From Vibrio anguillarum (GTDB lineage: Bacteria; Pseudomonadota; Gammaproteobacteria; Enterobacterales; Vibrionaceae), in the NCBI RefSeq assembly GCF_001989995.2, contig NZ_JAHGUP010000016.1, forward strand, positions 26,155 through 90,154: a DNA stretch of 64,000 nt. Direction: 5' to 3'. A program made the translations under genes and the position numbers. The notes under the pieces were generated by a model. It did not search any database. It was not told the origin of the DNA and saw only the letters and a program-made list of their open reading frames with translations. This document shows, piece after piece, positions 28,022 through 36,841 of this stretch. Within the stretch, counting starts at the first letter, position 1. The number at the start of each line of letters is the position of its first letter.

Positions 28022-29029
28022 TCAGATTTTTTTCTGCAGTAATTTAGAAAGCCAACCTCGGTGTGTTGATTTCGATTTATGAGTTTCAAAGTGCTGGGTT
28101 ATTTTATTGAGAACCGCAAGGTTCTTGTAATAGGCTTTTGCCTCCTTCGCGGGATAACCAAATAAGTCACTTTTCTCTGGAAAAGAATGACTTACGCCAG
28201 ATTTGGCTTTAATTACTGAGTAGCTGCCAATGGTGACGTGCCCAGCAGTACCCGCTTGGCCGTGAACCACGACGTGATCACCAAGAGTGGTATGCCCTGC
28301 AAATCCAGATTGTGAGATGAGCAGACAATGTTTACCTATTTGGCAGTCATGCCCAATTTGGATTTGGTTATCGATCTTGGTTCCTTGGCCAATAACGGTA
28401 TCGCCGAGTGTTCCTCTATCAATGGTATTATTGCAACCAATTTCTACGTCGTCGTGAATAACTACTCTGCCGATGCTTTCAACGCGTTGGTAGGCTCCAT
28501 CTTTCACTGCCATATATTCAAAACTGAAATTGCCAATAGAGTTATTAGAATCGATAGTGACATTATTTCCAATAATTGTGCCTTCTTTGATCACTGTATT
28601 AGCATGAATAGCGACGTTATTACCGATAGTCACACCATTCATAATCTTCACACCAGGCATGAAATGGCAGTTTTCACCAATTTGACAATGTTTTCCAATA
28701 TAGACATCGTCGATGGTTGCGGTGTTCCCTTGATCAAATAATTGATACATCTGTACTTTATAATAACGCAGCAGTTTGTTGAGAGTATTTGCATCTAAAT
28801 GTTCAATAATAATTTTGGTTTTGACAGTGCTGCTACAAATCGCGGCCGGACCAATTAAAACATCTGCTGTAGTTTCAGAAATTGAATGTATGTCTTTTTT
28901 AGAAAAAACAATCGCTAATCCGCCAGCTATCTGTGGCGCATTTACTGGTCGAATTGTATCAATCGATATAGACGCATCACCTTCAATTTTACCGGAGATC
29001 AACTGCGCAATTTCTGAAACATGGATCAT
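28022..29029 (-). CDS. LpxD-like left-handed beta-helix acyltransferase
   Basis: A 335-residue protein with an N-terminal LpxD-type domain (IRPVNAPQIAGGLAIVFSKK) and a long hexapeptide-repeat beta-helix (about 110-285, repeats such as IGNNVTIDSNNSIGNF). The catalytic histidine region is kept: DNQIQIGHDCQIGKHC. True lpxD lies in the skp-fabZ-lpxA block, so this is a paralogue placed inside a sugar-utilisation operon, 20 bp after the porin gene. It could acylate a sugar nucleotide or modify lipid A so that the porin or lipoprotein works better. The role is unknown. Confidence 0.8.
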   Translation of the reverse strand: MIHVSEIAQLISGKIEGDASISIDTIRPVNAPQIAGGLAIVFSKKDIHSISETTADVLIGPAAICSSTVKTKIIIEHLDANTLNKLLRYYKVQMYQLFDQGNTATIDDVYIGKHCQIGENCHFMPGVKIMNGVTIGNNVAIHANTVIKEGTIIGNNVTIDSNNSIGNFSFEYMAVKDGAYQRVESIGRVVIHDDVEIGCNNTIDRGTLGDTVIGQGTKIDNQIQIGHDCQIGKHCLLISQSGFAGHTTLGDHVVVHGQAGTAGHVTIGSYSVIKAKSGVSHSFPEKSDLFGYPAKEAKAYYKNLAVLNKITQHFETHKSKSTHRGWLSKLLQKKI

Positions 29030-29048
29030 TTTAGCCTCTTTGAATGGA

Positions 29049-30083
29049 TTAGAAACGATATAGAGCTTGGAGATAAACAGTGTGCTGTGTTAGCTCGCTT
29101 TCATTTTTTGCTTCCCAACCCGCCAGTTTACTTTTTTCTTCTACTTCATTAGCAAATTCGTATTCTCCTTTAACTAACCAGCTGTCACCTACAGCTTGTT
29201 CATAGCCTAAAGTGGCTTTACGAATATCTTTGAAGTAGTCAACATTAGCGTTCCCACCACCGCTGTTGCTGGCATTATTGGTTTCATTGTCACCGAGACG
29301 AGCTCTTACATAGAGCGTGCCTGCGTCATCAAAACTATATTGTACGACGGGCTCAATATATTTCTCGGTAAAATCACTGATCTCATTGATATTTCCGTTA
29401 GATTGGTAATCTTCATTATCTTTGATTTGGTAGTACATTTCCAAGCCAAGTTCCCAGTTACCAAACCGTTTATAGGGTCTGAATAAAATGCTATACCCAG
29501 TTTCTGTTCGTTCACCCCATTCGCTTTTATCTTCTTTGCTATAGAGATACTCCAAATTTGAATAAAAACCCCAACTGTATTCATTATTCCAGTAGGTCAA
29601 ATAAGGTCGTAAACTGTGTTCTGCTAAATTTTTACGTAAACCACTTACATAAGGTGAATAAACTTTGCTGTCTGTATATTCCAATTCATAAATTAGGCCT
29701 GTCGCCCAACCGTTACTTAAGTCGTAACCCTTATTGAGTGAAAATAGATGCTTTAATCCATCTTCATTTTCGTGGTAACTGCCCTCATGTTGCTCTCTAT
29801 TTTCTATTTTAAGGGCATACAAAGCGGTCATGTTCCATTTGGCATTGTTGTAGTACACGCCAAAGGCTTCATGGGTGGTCGTTTTTTCCTTTTTATCTAT
29901 GCCAGTAAAGCCATTGGTAATTTTGTCTTCGTATTCAAGAGAAGTTCCTACATGGCCTCCAAACTGAAGCGCTTGGTCAAAAAAGCTATCTTCAGGGTTT
30001 AAACCATGCTCACTGGCAGCGAAAGCGGGAGTAGAAACAGCGATTGCTGTTGCTACGGATATAGCAAGTAACGTTCTTTTCAC
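29049..30083 (-). CDS. cymA: Cyclodextrin porin, CymA/OmpG-type monomeric barrel
   Basis: A 344-residue outer membrane protein: signal peptide ending PAFA (residue about 22), then about 14 alternating amphipathic strands rich in Tyr and Trp, ending in the aromatic signature QALYRF used for barrel assembly. The size and strand pattern fit the single-chain porins CymA (cyclodextrin) and OmpG. Its position as first gene of the arm that also encodes CGTase and the importer ATPase favours CymA. It would allow cyclodextrins, too large for general porins, to enter the periplasm. Confidence 0.75.
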   Translation of the reverse strand: MKRTLLAISVATAIAVSTPAFAASEHGLNPEDSFFDQALQFGGHVGTSLEYEDKITNGFTGIDKKEKTTTHEAFGVYYNNAKWNMTALYALKIENREQHEGSYHENEDGLKHLFSLNKGYDLSNGWATGLIYELEYTDSKVYSPYVSGLRKNLAEHSLRPYLTYWNNEYSWGFYSNLEYLYSKEDKSEWGERTETGYSILFRPYKRFGNWELGLEMYYQIKDNEDYQSNGNINEISDFTEKYIEPVVQYSFDDAGTLYVRARLGDNETNNASNSGGGNANVDYFKDIRKATLGYEQAVGDSWLVKGEYEFANEVEEKSKLAGWEAKNESELTQHTVYLQALYRF

Positions 30084-30137
30084 GACAGGTCCTTATCAAC
30101 CTATTTAAGGTTGTAAATCGTAGTTATAATATAGATG

Positions 30138-30172
30138 AATATTTAGTAGTTCACTGTGAACGCCTAAATATT
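30138..30172. promoter_or_regulatory. Nested 35-bp dyad upstream of the porin gene
   Basis: AATATTTAG (30138-30146) pairs perfectly with CTAAATATT (30164-30172), and inside it GTTCAC (30149-30154) pairs with GTGAAC (30156-30161) around one central base. It lies 55 bp upstream of the porin start, in the 408-bp divergent promoter region. It may be an operator or a stable hairpin in the porin mRNA leader. Confidence 0.55.
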
Positions 30173-30386
30173 GTTCTGCATATTAATAAATTTTTCCTCC
30201 TAAGCATTCTATAAGTGAGAAGTCGGTCACCTTTAATTGCTTATTATAGGGATTTCGATCACGAATTTACTTCTTTGCCGATTAATTTAAAGGAGGTTTT
30301 TACGCGTTTTTGCCTTGTGGCTCTACTTGGTGACGTGTTGTTTAGGTTTTTGTATATGCCCATTTAAGTGTTTTTAAATAAGGTTT

Positions 30387-30402
30387 GGTGATTGAAATCA
30401 CA
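30387..30402. promoter_or_regulatory. Candidate CRP site in the divergent cym promoter region
   Basis: GGTGA-N6-TCACA, one mismatch to the CRP consensus, 90 bp upstream of the binding-protein gene. Catabolite control is expected for such a cluster; the site could serve both arms. Confidence 0.55.
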
Positions 30403-30459
30403 ATTTACTGTGGTATGAAGATGATAGTGGTTGACTTAAAATCGGCGACATTTAACCTA

Positions 30460-30478
30460 GTAGTATCTTTTGTACTAC
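30460..30478. promoter_or_regulatory. Inverted repeat just upstream of the binding-protein gene
   Basis: GTAGTA (30460-30465) and TACTAC (30473-30478) separated by 7 bases, 14 bp before the start codon of cymE. It contains TACT/AGTA half-elements like those reported for archaeal TrmB operators, though the spacing and orientation differ. Possible operator for the TrmB-type regulator at 35855. Confidence 0.4.
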
Positions 30479-30491
30479 CATTGGTGTTGAT

Positions 30492-31721
30492 ATGAGAAAT
30501 AGATGGATGAAAACAGTATTGGCTGCAACTTTGATTTGCTCAGCTTCTATTGTTTCTGCTGAGACGATTACGCCGGAAATAGACTCTGAATTATTGATTT
30601 GGACAGATAACACGACGCTCGACTATATGAAATATGCCGCTGACCAATTCAATCAAGATTTTGGTTACAAAGTTAAATTTACATTTCGTGGTTTAGCTCC
30701 GATAGACGCTGCATCGCGAATGATTCAAGACGGCGGATCCGCACGCGTTGCGGATGTGGCGGAAATAGAGCATGACTTATTAGGAAGGTTAGTAGTTGCT
30801 GGTGGGGCGATGGAAAACTTAGTTTCAGTTGATCGTATGAAACATAACTTTATGCCAAATGCTATTTCTGCAATGCAATATGGTGGAGCCAGTTATGGTT
30901 TCCCTGTCAGTTATGCGACGTTGGCGCTCTTTTATAACAAAGATTTGTTACCTGAAGCACCCAAAACATTTGAAGCACTGATTCGCTTTGGCGAGATATT
31001 TAATAATGTAAAAGAGAACAAATACGCTTTATTGTGGGATGTGCAAAATTATTATGAATCTCGAATGTTTTTAACCCTTTATGGCGCTTATGAATTTGGG
31101 AATAAAGGGACAGATGCTAAAGATATCGGGATCAATTCTGAATTAGCGCAAAAAGGTCTTTTGGCCATGAAAACATTGCAAGCGGCTAATAGTTCAAACC
31201 CGATTGATATGCGTAACCCGCAAGTTCGCCGTGGTTTATTTTCCGAGGGTAAAGTGGCCGCAATTATTGATGGTCCTTGGGCAATTCAAGGCTATGCCGC
31301 GAGCGGCGTAAACTATGGGGTCATGCCGATTCCCACTCTAGAAGGTCAGCAATTACGTACTTTTTCAACAGTTAGGCTTGCAGTGGTATCGACATACAGT
31401 GAATACCCAAAAGCAGCGCAACTGTTTGCTGATTACATTGCGTCTGACAAGATGCTGATGAAGCGATATGAGATGACGAAATCCATTCCACCCGTTCAAT
31501 CGTTAATGGAAGAGATCATTGTCGATGCAGATGAAGCCACTTACGCCATCATCGCTCAGGGATTCTATTCCGATGCGATGCCATCGATTCCTGAAATGGG
31601 TTATTTGTGGTCTCCCATGGCCAGTGCTATCACCGCAATGTGGGTAAATGGTAAAGAGCCAAAGTCAGTGCTGGACCATGCTCGAGCAATCATTGAAGAG
31701 CAGATCGCATTTCAGGAGTAA
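30492..31721 (+). CDS. cymE: Cyclodextrin/maltodextrin-binding protein (CymE-like)
   Basis: A 409-residue periplasmic solute-binding protein with a signal peptide (cleavage near VSAE, residue about 23) and the group 1 fold: LLIWTDN, GVNYGVMPIPTLEGQQLRTFSTVRL and FADYIASDKMLMKRY-type helices. It delivers the oligosaccharide to the CymF-CymG permease. First gene of the right arm, 3 bp before cymF. The start is not firm: an ATG five codons inside (30507) is also possible. Confidence 0.82.
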   Translation: MRNRWMKTVLAATLICSASIVSAETITPEIDSELLIWTDNTTLDYMKYAADQFNQDFGYKVKFTFRGLAPIDAASRMIQDGGSARVADVAEIEHDLLGRLVVAGGAMENLVSVDRMKHNFMPNAISAMQYGGASYGFPVSYATLALFYNKDLLPEAPKTFEALIRFGEIFNNVKENKYALLWDVQNYYESRMFLTLYGAYEFGNKGTDAKDIGINSELAQKGLLAMKTLQAANSSNPIDMRNPQVRRGLFSEGKVAAIIDGPWAIQGYAASGVNYGVMPIPTLEGQQLRTFSTVRLAVVSTYSEYPKAAQLFADYIASDKMLMKRYEMTKSIPPVQSLMEEIIVDADEATYAIIAQGFYSDAMPSIPEMGYLWSPMASAITAMWVNGKEPKSVLDHARAIIEEQIAFQE

Positions 31722-31723
31722 GC

Positions 31724-33007
31724 ATGTTGTTAGCCAAAACTCAAAATAGACTCCATTTCCTCAGCTCAATGTTGATCATGGGTACAACGCAACTTGTTCA
31801 TAAACATTGGGTGAAAGGCATCTTTCTTTTTACGGTTAATGTGTTGTTTTTGTTTGCGCTACCTAACCTTATTTTGGCGCTCAAAGGCTTGGTTTCTTTA
31901 GGCGATGTGGTACAAGTTCGGCAAGGTTTTCAAGTTATCCAAGGTGATAACTCCATTCATATGTTGGTGGAAGGTGTTATTGCAGTCATTCTTATGCTCT
32001 GTTTCATAACTACCTATATTCTGAACGTCAAAGATGCCCAATCTTGTGCATTGTGTAAGCTGAATATTCGTGGGCAAATTCAATCCATTTATAATAAACA
32101 TTTTGCATTCATCGTACTTTCTCCCGCTTTGATAGTGACTATTGCGTTTATTATTCTACCTATTGCAATTACGGTACTGGTTTCCTTTACGAACTATTCA
32201 GCACCTCATCATATCCCCCCTAAGAATTTAGTGGACTGGGTAGGGTTAAGAAATTTTTGGACACTGTTTGAGCTGAAAATTTGGTCAAATACATTTTTTG
32301 GTGTTGCTTTATGGACGGTTGGATGGGCAGTCACTGCAACAATTTGTACTTGCGGTTTTGGTTTCTTGCTCGCTCTCGCCTTAGAGAATCGGAACATTCA
32401 AGCGAAAAAACTCTGGCGGTTTGTCTTTATTCTCCCTTATGCCATTCCCGCATTTGTTACCTTACTAATGTTTCGCTTATTACTGAATGGAATTGGTCCG
32501 GTAAACGCCACTTTAAATAGTTGGGGAGTCGATTCTATTGCATTTTTATCTGATCCATTTACTGCCAAGATAACAGTAATTGCCGTCAGTGTCTGGGTTG
32601 GGGCACCTTATTTTATGCTGTTGATTGCTGGGGCATTGACCAACATTCCTCGTGATCTCTATGAAGCCAGTGAAGTCGATGGGGCAAGTAAATTCCAGCA
32701 GTTTCAAGAGATAACGTTGCCGATGGTATTGCACCAAGTCGCCCCCTCACTAGTCATGACATTTGCTCATAACTTCAATAATTTTGGAGCGATATTCTTG
32801 TTGACTGAAGGCGGGCCGATCAATCCTGAATACCGTTTTGCTGGACATACCGATATTTTGATCACTTGGATTTACAAATTGACCTTGGACTTCCAGCAAT
32901 ACCAGATTGCTTCTGTTATTTCGATTGTAATCTTCCTATTCCTGTCCGTAATTGCTATTTGGCAGTTCCGCAGAATGAAATCCTTTAAAGATGATGTGGG
33001 GATGTAA
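31724..33007 (+). CDS. cymF: ABC sugar permease (CymF/MalF type)
   Basis: A 427-residue inner-membrane permease with eight or so helices. The EAA loop that contacts the ATPase is EASEVDGASKFQQFQEITLPMV (about 310-331). Like MalF it has additional N-terminal helices and a segment before the core domain. It starts 3 bp after cymE and ends 3 bp before the next permease gene. Confidence 0.88.
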   Translation: MLLAKTQNRLHFLSSMLIMGTTQLVHKHWVKGIFLFTVNVLFLFALPNLILALKGLVSLGDVVQVRQGFQVIQGDNSIHMLVEGVIAVILMLCFITTYILNVKDAQSCALCKLNIRGQIQSIYNKHFAFIVLSPALIVTIAFIILPIAITVLVSFTNYSAPHHIPPKNLVDWVGLRNFWTLFELKIWSNTFFGVALWTVGWAVTATICTCGFGFLLALALENRNIQAKKLWRFVFILPYAIPAFVTLLMFRLLLNGIGPVNATLNSWGVDSIAFLSDPFTAKITVIAVSVWVGAPYFMLLIAGALTNIPRDLYEASEVDGASKFQQFQEITLPMVLHQVAPSLVMTFAHNFNNFGAIFLLTEGGPINPEYRFAGHTDILITWIYKLTLDFQQYQIASVISIVIFLFLSVIAIWQFRRMKSFKDDVGM

Positions 33008-33009
33008 CG

Positions 33010-33843
33010 ATGAATCGACTTGCTGAAAAACTAGGGACGCTATTGGTCTATCTGTTCTTGTTACTTAATGCTTTGTTAGTGTTAGGGCCGGTTGCCTGGA
33101 CTATCCTCGCATCGTTTAAGCGTGGCAATAATCTCTTTAGTACCTCATTTAGTGATATTACGCTTACGCTGGACCATTATCGTGCGTTATTTACTGATAC
33201 ACCTTATTTAGATTGGTATATCAATACGTTGATATTAGCCACCGCCAATATGGGAATTTCACTCATTGTGGTCACCATGACGGCTTATGTTTTTTCGCGT
33301 TATCGATTTAAAGGTAAACGTAATGTGATGATGGGGATTTTAGTGCTGCAAATGTTCCCCGCATTTTTATCGATGACGGCAATTTACATTCTATTATCAA
33401 AAATGAACTTAATTGACACCTACGCAGGGTTACTGTTTGTGTATGTAACCGGGTCGTTACCATTTATGACTTGGCTCGTAAAAGGGTATTTTGATGCGTT
33501 ACCAACCTCATTAGATGAAGCGGCAAAAATTGATGGAGCAGGGCATATGACGATTTTTCTAGAAATCATCCTGCCATTAGCCCGCCCCATTTTAGTGTTC
33601 GTTGCTTTGGTATCATTCACGGGGCCTTGGATGGATTTCATTTTGCCGACGTTGATTTTGCGTAGTGAAGAAAAAATGACCTTAGCCATTGGGATCTTCA
33701 GTTGGATTTCATCAAACTCAGCCGAGAACTTTACGCTGTTTGCCGCAGGATCTTTATTGGTAGCGATACCTATCACGTTGCTTTTCGTAGTAACTCAAAA
33801 ACACATCACCACGGGCCTTGTTAGCGGCGCGGTAAAAGAATAA
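33010..33843 (+). CDS. cymG: ABC sugar permease (CymG/MalG type)
   Basis: A 277-residue six-helix permease of the MalG type; the EAA loop is DEAAKIDGAGHMTIFLEIILPLARP (about 172-196). It pairs with CymF to form the membrane channel. The C-terminus ends TTGLVSGAVKE, the MalG-like tail. Confidence 0.9.
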   Translation: MNRLAEKLGTLLVYLFLLLNALLVLGPVAWTILASFKRGNNLFSTSFSDITLTLDHYRALFTDTPYLDWYINTLILATANMGISLIVVTMTAYVFSRYRFKGKRNVMMGILVLQMFPAFLSMTAIYILLSKMNLIDTYAGLLFVYVTGSLPFMTWLVKGYFDALPTSLDEAAKIDGAGHMTIFLEIILPLARPILVFVALVSFTGPWMDFILPTLILRSEEKMTLAIGIFSWISSNSAENFTLFAAGSLLVAIPITLLFVVTQKHITTGLVSGAVKE

Positions 33844-33847
33844 TTCT

Positions 33848-33860
33848 TAGGTACATTTAG
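33848..33860 (+). repeat. 13-bp direct repeat, copy 1 (before cymH)
   Basis: TAGGTACATTTAG, found immediately before the cyclodextrinase start codon at 33862 and again at 35808-35820 ahead of the regulator gene, on the same strand. It may be a shared regulatory element or chance. Confidence 0.45.
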
Positions 33861-33861
33861 T

Positions 33862-35646
33862 ATGATCACAAAAAGTTCACTGATGCATTCCGCAAAGAGT
33901 GCAGATAGCTACGCTTATGACAATGCAACTTTACATATTCGTTTCCGTACGGCCAAAGGAGAGGTGGATAATGTTTCCTTGTGGATCGGTGATCCATATC
34001 ACTGGGCTGAAGGTGGTTTAGACGGCGGTAACCTAGGCGGCAGTGATGCACATGGTTGGGTTGGCGGTAACACGGTGCCTATGTTATTTGAGGGACAAAC
34101 TGAGTATCACGACCATTGGTTTGCGCAGTTTCAGCCACCGAAACGTCGAAGTCGTTATGGCTTCATTCTTCATGGTCGTGAAGGTGAAAAACTGCTGTTT
34201 GGAGAAAAGCGATGTGTTGATATCCGTGATCCTAATATTGCGGAAATGGAATTAAGTAACTTGAGCAATTTTTTCTGTTTTCCGTACCTTAATCCGCGAG
34301 ATGTGTTATGCACGCCAAATTGGGTCAAAGAAACTATTTGGTATCAAATTTTTCCTGAACGTTTCCATAATGGAATGCCGGATATTTCTCCTTTCGATGT
34401 TCAGCCGTGGGGTAGCCAGCCTAGTTCGCATAACTTTATGGGGGGCGACCTATGGGGTGTGATTGAAAAACTGGATTATCTCCAAGAACTGGGGGTGAAT
34501 GGGTTGTATTTTTGTCCAGTATTTACTGCTAATGCGAATCACAAATATGACACTGTTGATTATTTTAATGTGGATCCACATTTTGGTGGTAATGAGGCAT
34601 TTCGGGCTTTGGTCAAAGAAGCACATCGCCGCAAGATGAAAGTGATGTTAGATGCAGTGTTTAACCATGTTGGTGATCAACACCCATTTTGGTTAGATGT
34701 GGTTAAAAATGGAGCTCAGTCGCGTTACGCAGATTGGTTTTGGATTAACCGCTTCCCCGTCTATCCAGATATACCGAAAGAAGAGTGGGATTTTTGGGAT
34801 TTCAACTACGAAACGTTTGGTAATGTAATCGAAATGCCCAAATTGAATACCGAAAACGAACAATGTCGCCAGTATCTGTTGAGTGTGGCACAGCATTGGG
34901 TTGAAGAATTTGACATTGATGGTTGGCGTTTAGACGTTGCAAACGAAGTCGATCATGAGTTTTGGCGGGATTTTCGTCGTACGGTGAAAAGCATAAAACC
35001 TGATTGCTACATTTTGGGTGAGATTTGGCATGAGGGTATGCCTTGGTTACGTGGCGATCAATACGATTCTTTAATGAATTACCCACTGACTCAGGCCACT
35101 ACGGATTATTTTGCACTGCAGGCTTATGATAAAGAAACTTTCATGCATGCAGTGACTCGTTCATATCTTGCGTATCCTAAAAACGTCAACGAAGTGATGT
35201 TTAATTTACTAGAAAGCCATGATACGACTCGTTTACTTAGCTTATGTGCCAATGATAAGCATAAAGCTAAGCTAGCCTATTTATTCATGTTCACGCAGGT
35301 TGGTTCACCTTGTATTTACTATGGTGGAGAAATAGGGATGGATGGGTGTAAAGGTATGGGTAGAGAAGACAATCGGAAGTGTATGATTTGGGATGAATCT
35401 GAACAAGATCTCGATTTCAAAGCCTTTATTCAGTGGCTTATTGAATTGCGTAAAAATCATCCACACTGGAATGAACCTTCACTTAATTGGCATACCGTCG
35501 AGCATCCTTCCGTGTTGGCCTATTCCCGAGGTGAGCAAACGTTTTTTATTAATAACAGTGATAGTGCTATTTCGTTTATGTGGCAAGAGCAGCTTATGCA
35601 TTTAACCGCTTTCGGTTTTAACATCTTGGGCTTATGCACCGCTTAG
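33862..35646 (+). CDS. cymH: Cytoplasmic cyclodextrinase/neopullulanase (CymH-like, GH13)
   Basis: A 594-residue enzyme without signal peptide. An N-terminal beta domain (about 1-125, CBM34-like, typical of cyclodextrinases and neopullulanases) precedes the GH13 barrel, which begins ETIWYQIFPERFHNG. Catalytic residues are D358 (GWRLDVANEVD), E387 (ILGEIWHEG) and D454 (LLESHDTTR). It opens imported cyclodextrins and hydrolyses the chains to maltose and glucose. It is 18 bp after cymG. Confidence 0.9.
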   Translation: MITKSSLMHSAKSADSYAYDNATLHIRFRTAKGEVDNVSLWIGDPYHWAEGGLDGGNLGGSDAHGWVGGNTVPMLFEGQTEYHDHWFAQFQPPKRRSRYGFILHGREGEKLLFGEKRCVDIRDPNIAEMELSNLSNFFCFPYLNPRDVLCTPNWVKETIWYQIFPERFHNGMPDISPFDVQPWGSQPSSHNFMGGDLWGVIEKLDYLQELGVNGLYFCPVFTANANHKYDTVDYFNVDPHFGGNEAFRALVKEAHRRKMKVMLDAVFNHVGDQHPFWLDVVKNGAQSRYADWFWINRFPVYPDIPKEEWDFWDFNYETFGNVIEMPKLNTENEQCRQYLLSVAQHWVEEFDIDGWRLDVANEVDHEFWRDFRRTVKSIKPDCYILGEIWHEGMPWLRGDQYDSLMNYPLTQATTDYFALQAYDKETFMHAVTRSYLAYPKNVNEVMFNLLESHDTTRLLSLCANDKHKAKLAYLFMFTQVGSPCIYYGGEIGMDGCKGMGREDNRKCMIWDESEQDLDFKAFIQWLIELRKNHPHWNEPSLNWHTVEHPSVLAYSRGEQTFFINNSDSAISFMWQEQLMHLTAFGFNILGLCTA

Positions 35647-35807
35647 GCTTGGTGGCGATAAGCTTAGTTCACCCTGAATCTCAATAGATTCGTCTACATT
35701 CACTGCGTAAGGAGTGATAATCTCTATACCTATCCAATTTGAGGTTTTTCGTTGGGTTTGCTCGTGATCTTTTTTCACTTGTTAGCTATCGGCAGCCTCA
35801 AATGGTG

Positions 35808-35820
35808 TAGGTACATTTAG
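35808..35820 (+). repeat. 13-bp direct repeat, copy 2 (before the TrmB regulator)
   Basis: Second copy of TAGGTACATTTAG (first at 33848-33860), 34 bp upstream of the likely regulator start codon. Confidence 0.45.
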
Positions 35821-35854
35821 GAATTCAACTGTGAATAAAAAGCGAGGAGAACCT

Positions 35855-36655
35855 GTGACTGAACTGGTAACGAAATTGATGGGGTTTGGATTTACTAAGA
35901 CAGACGCATTGGTTTACATCAATTTACTTAAAAATGGTCGATCAAGCGGCTATAAGATTGCCAAAGATATCTCTTTGTCCCGCTCATCGGTTTATTCTTC
36001 AATCGATAATTTATACAAAAATGGTTGTATTTTTATGTCGGATGGAGACACAAAAGAGTATGAAGCAAAATCGCCCGAACTCATTTTCAGCCAAATAGAA
36101 AGACAGACGATCGACAATATTCAGATCCTTAAAAAAGAGCTATCGCGCATGATGCTCCAAGAGGAGAAAGAGTTTATTTATAACGTGACGGGTTTTGAAA
36201 ACCTCATTCAAAAAGCGAGAGAGATGCTGGCACTCGCGCAGGTGGAGGTGTACCTAAATACTGACTTTCATCTAGAGCTATTAGAAAAAGAAATTTGTGA
36301 TGCTATCGAAAGAGGTGTTCGAGTCATTACCTTTTCCTTTAATAAATTATCAGTACCACATCCTAAAGTGGAGCTATATTCTCGCTCCGACCAGCAGGAG
36401 CAACGTTATCCCTCGCATCGTTTTATGTTGGTTGTGGATATGAAACAAGCAGTAATGTTTTCTCATCGTCAAGAAGCGTTGGGTCTGTATTCTAATAATC
36501 GTCTGTTGGTCAAAATGATTGCAGAGCATATACATAGCGATATTTATCTCACCGAATATGAAAAACTAGCTCCAGAAAAGCGCTGTCGTATCGGTACGAT
36601 TCATGAGCTTGATAATGATATGGTTCATGATGATAGTGGGAGCTTCACCCAATAA
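35855..36655 (+). CDS. TrmB-family transcriptional regulator
   Basis: A 266-residue regulator. The N-terminal winged helix (about 1-65) reads LMGFGFTKTDALVYINLLKNGRSSGYKIAKDISLSRSSVYSSIDNL, the TrmB pattern; a helical linker and a C-terminal ligand domain with VYLNTDFH and HRFMLVVDMKQAVMF follow. TrmB proteins are best known in archaea, where they sense maltose and related sugars and control maltodextrin ABC importers. I start at the GTG at 35855, which has a perfect AGGAG spaced 5 bases; a GTG eight codons earlier lacks one. It closes the right arm and probably controls both arms. Confidence 0.8.
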   Translation: MTELVTKLMGFGFTKTDALVYINLLKNGRSSGYKIAKDISLSRSSVYSSIDNLYKNGCIFMSDGDTKEYEAKSPELIFSQIERQTIDNIQILKKELSRMMLQEEKEFIYNVTGFENLIQKAREMLALAQVEVYLNTDFHLELLEKEICDAIERGVRVITFSFNKLSVPHPKVELYSRSDQQEQRYPSHRFMLVVDMKQAVMFSHRQEALGLYSNNRLLVKMIAEHIHSDIYLTEYEKLAPEKRCRIGTIHELDNDMVHDDSGSFTQ

Positions 36656-36841
36656 AAGGGACTGATTTTGCAGAAGATTGACGCATAGCATCAAGTTCAG
36701 GATTAGGCTGCCGTTAGTGTCGCTATGCGTTCGAATAGTGAGTAAAAATGACATTCGGAGATTTCAACTATAATTAACGAACAATTAAAGCGTGCCGCGC
36801 CGAATAAGGTCGCGCACAACAAGAAAGGAATGGGCAGCAAG

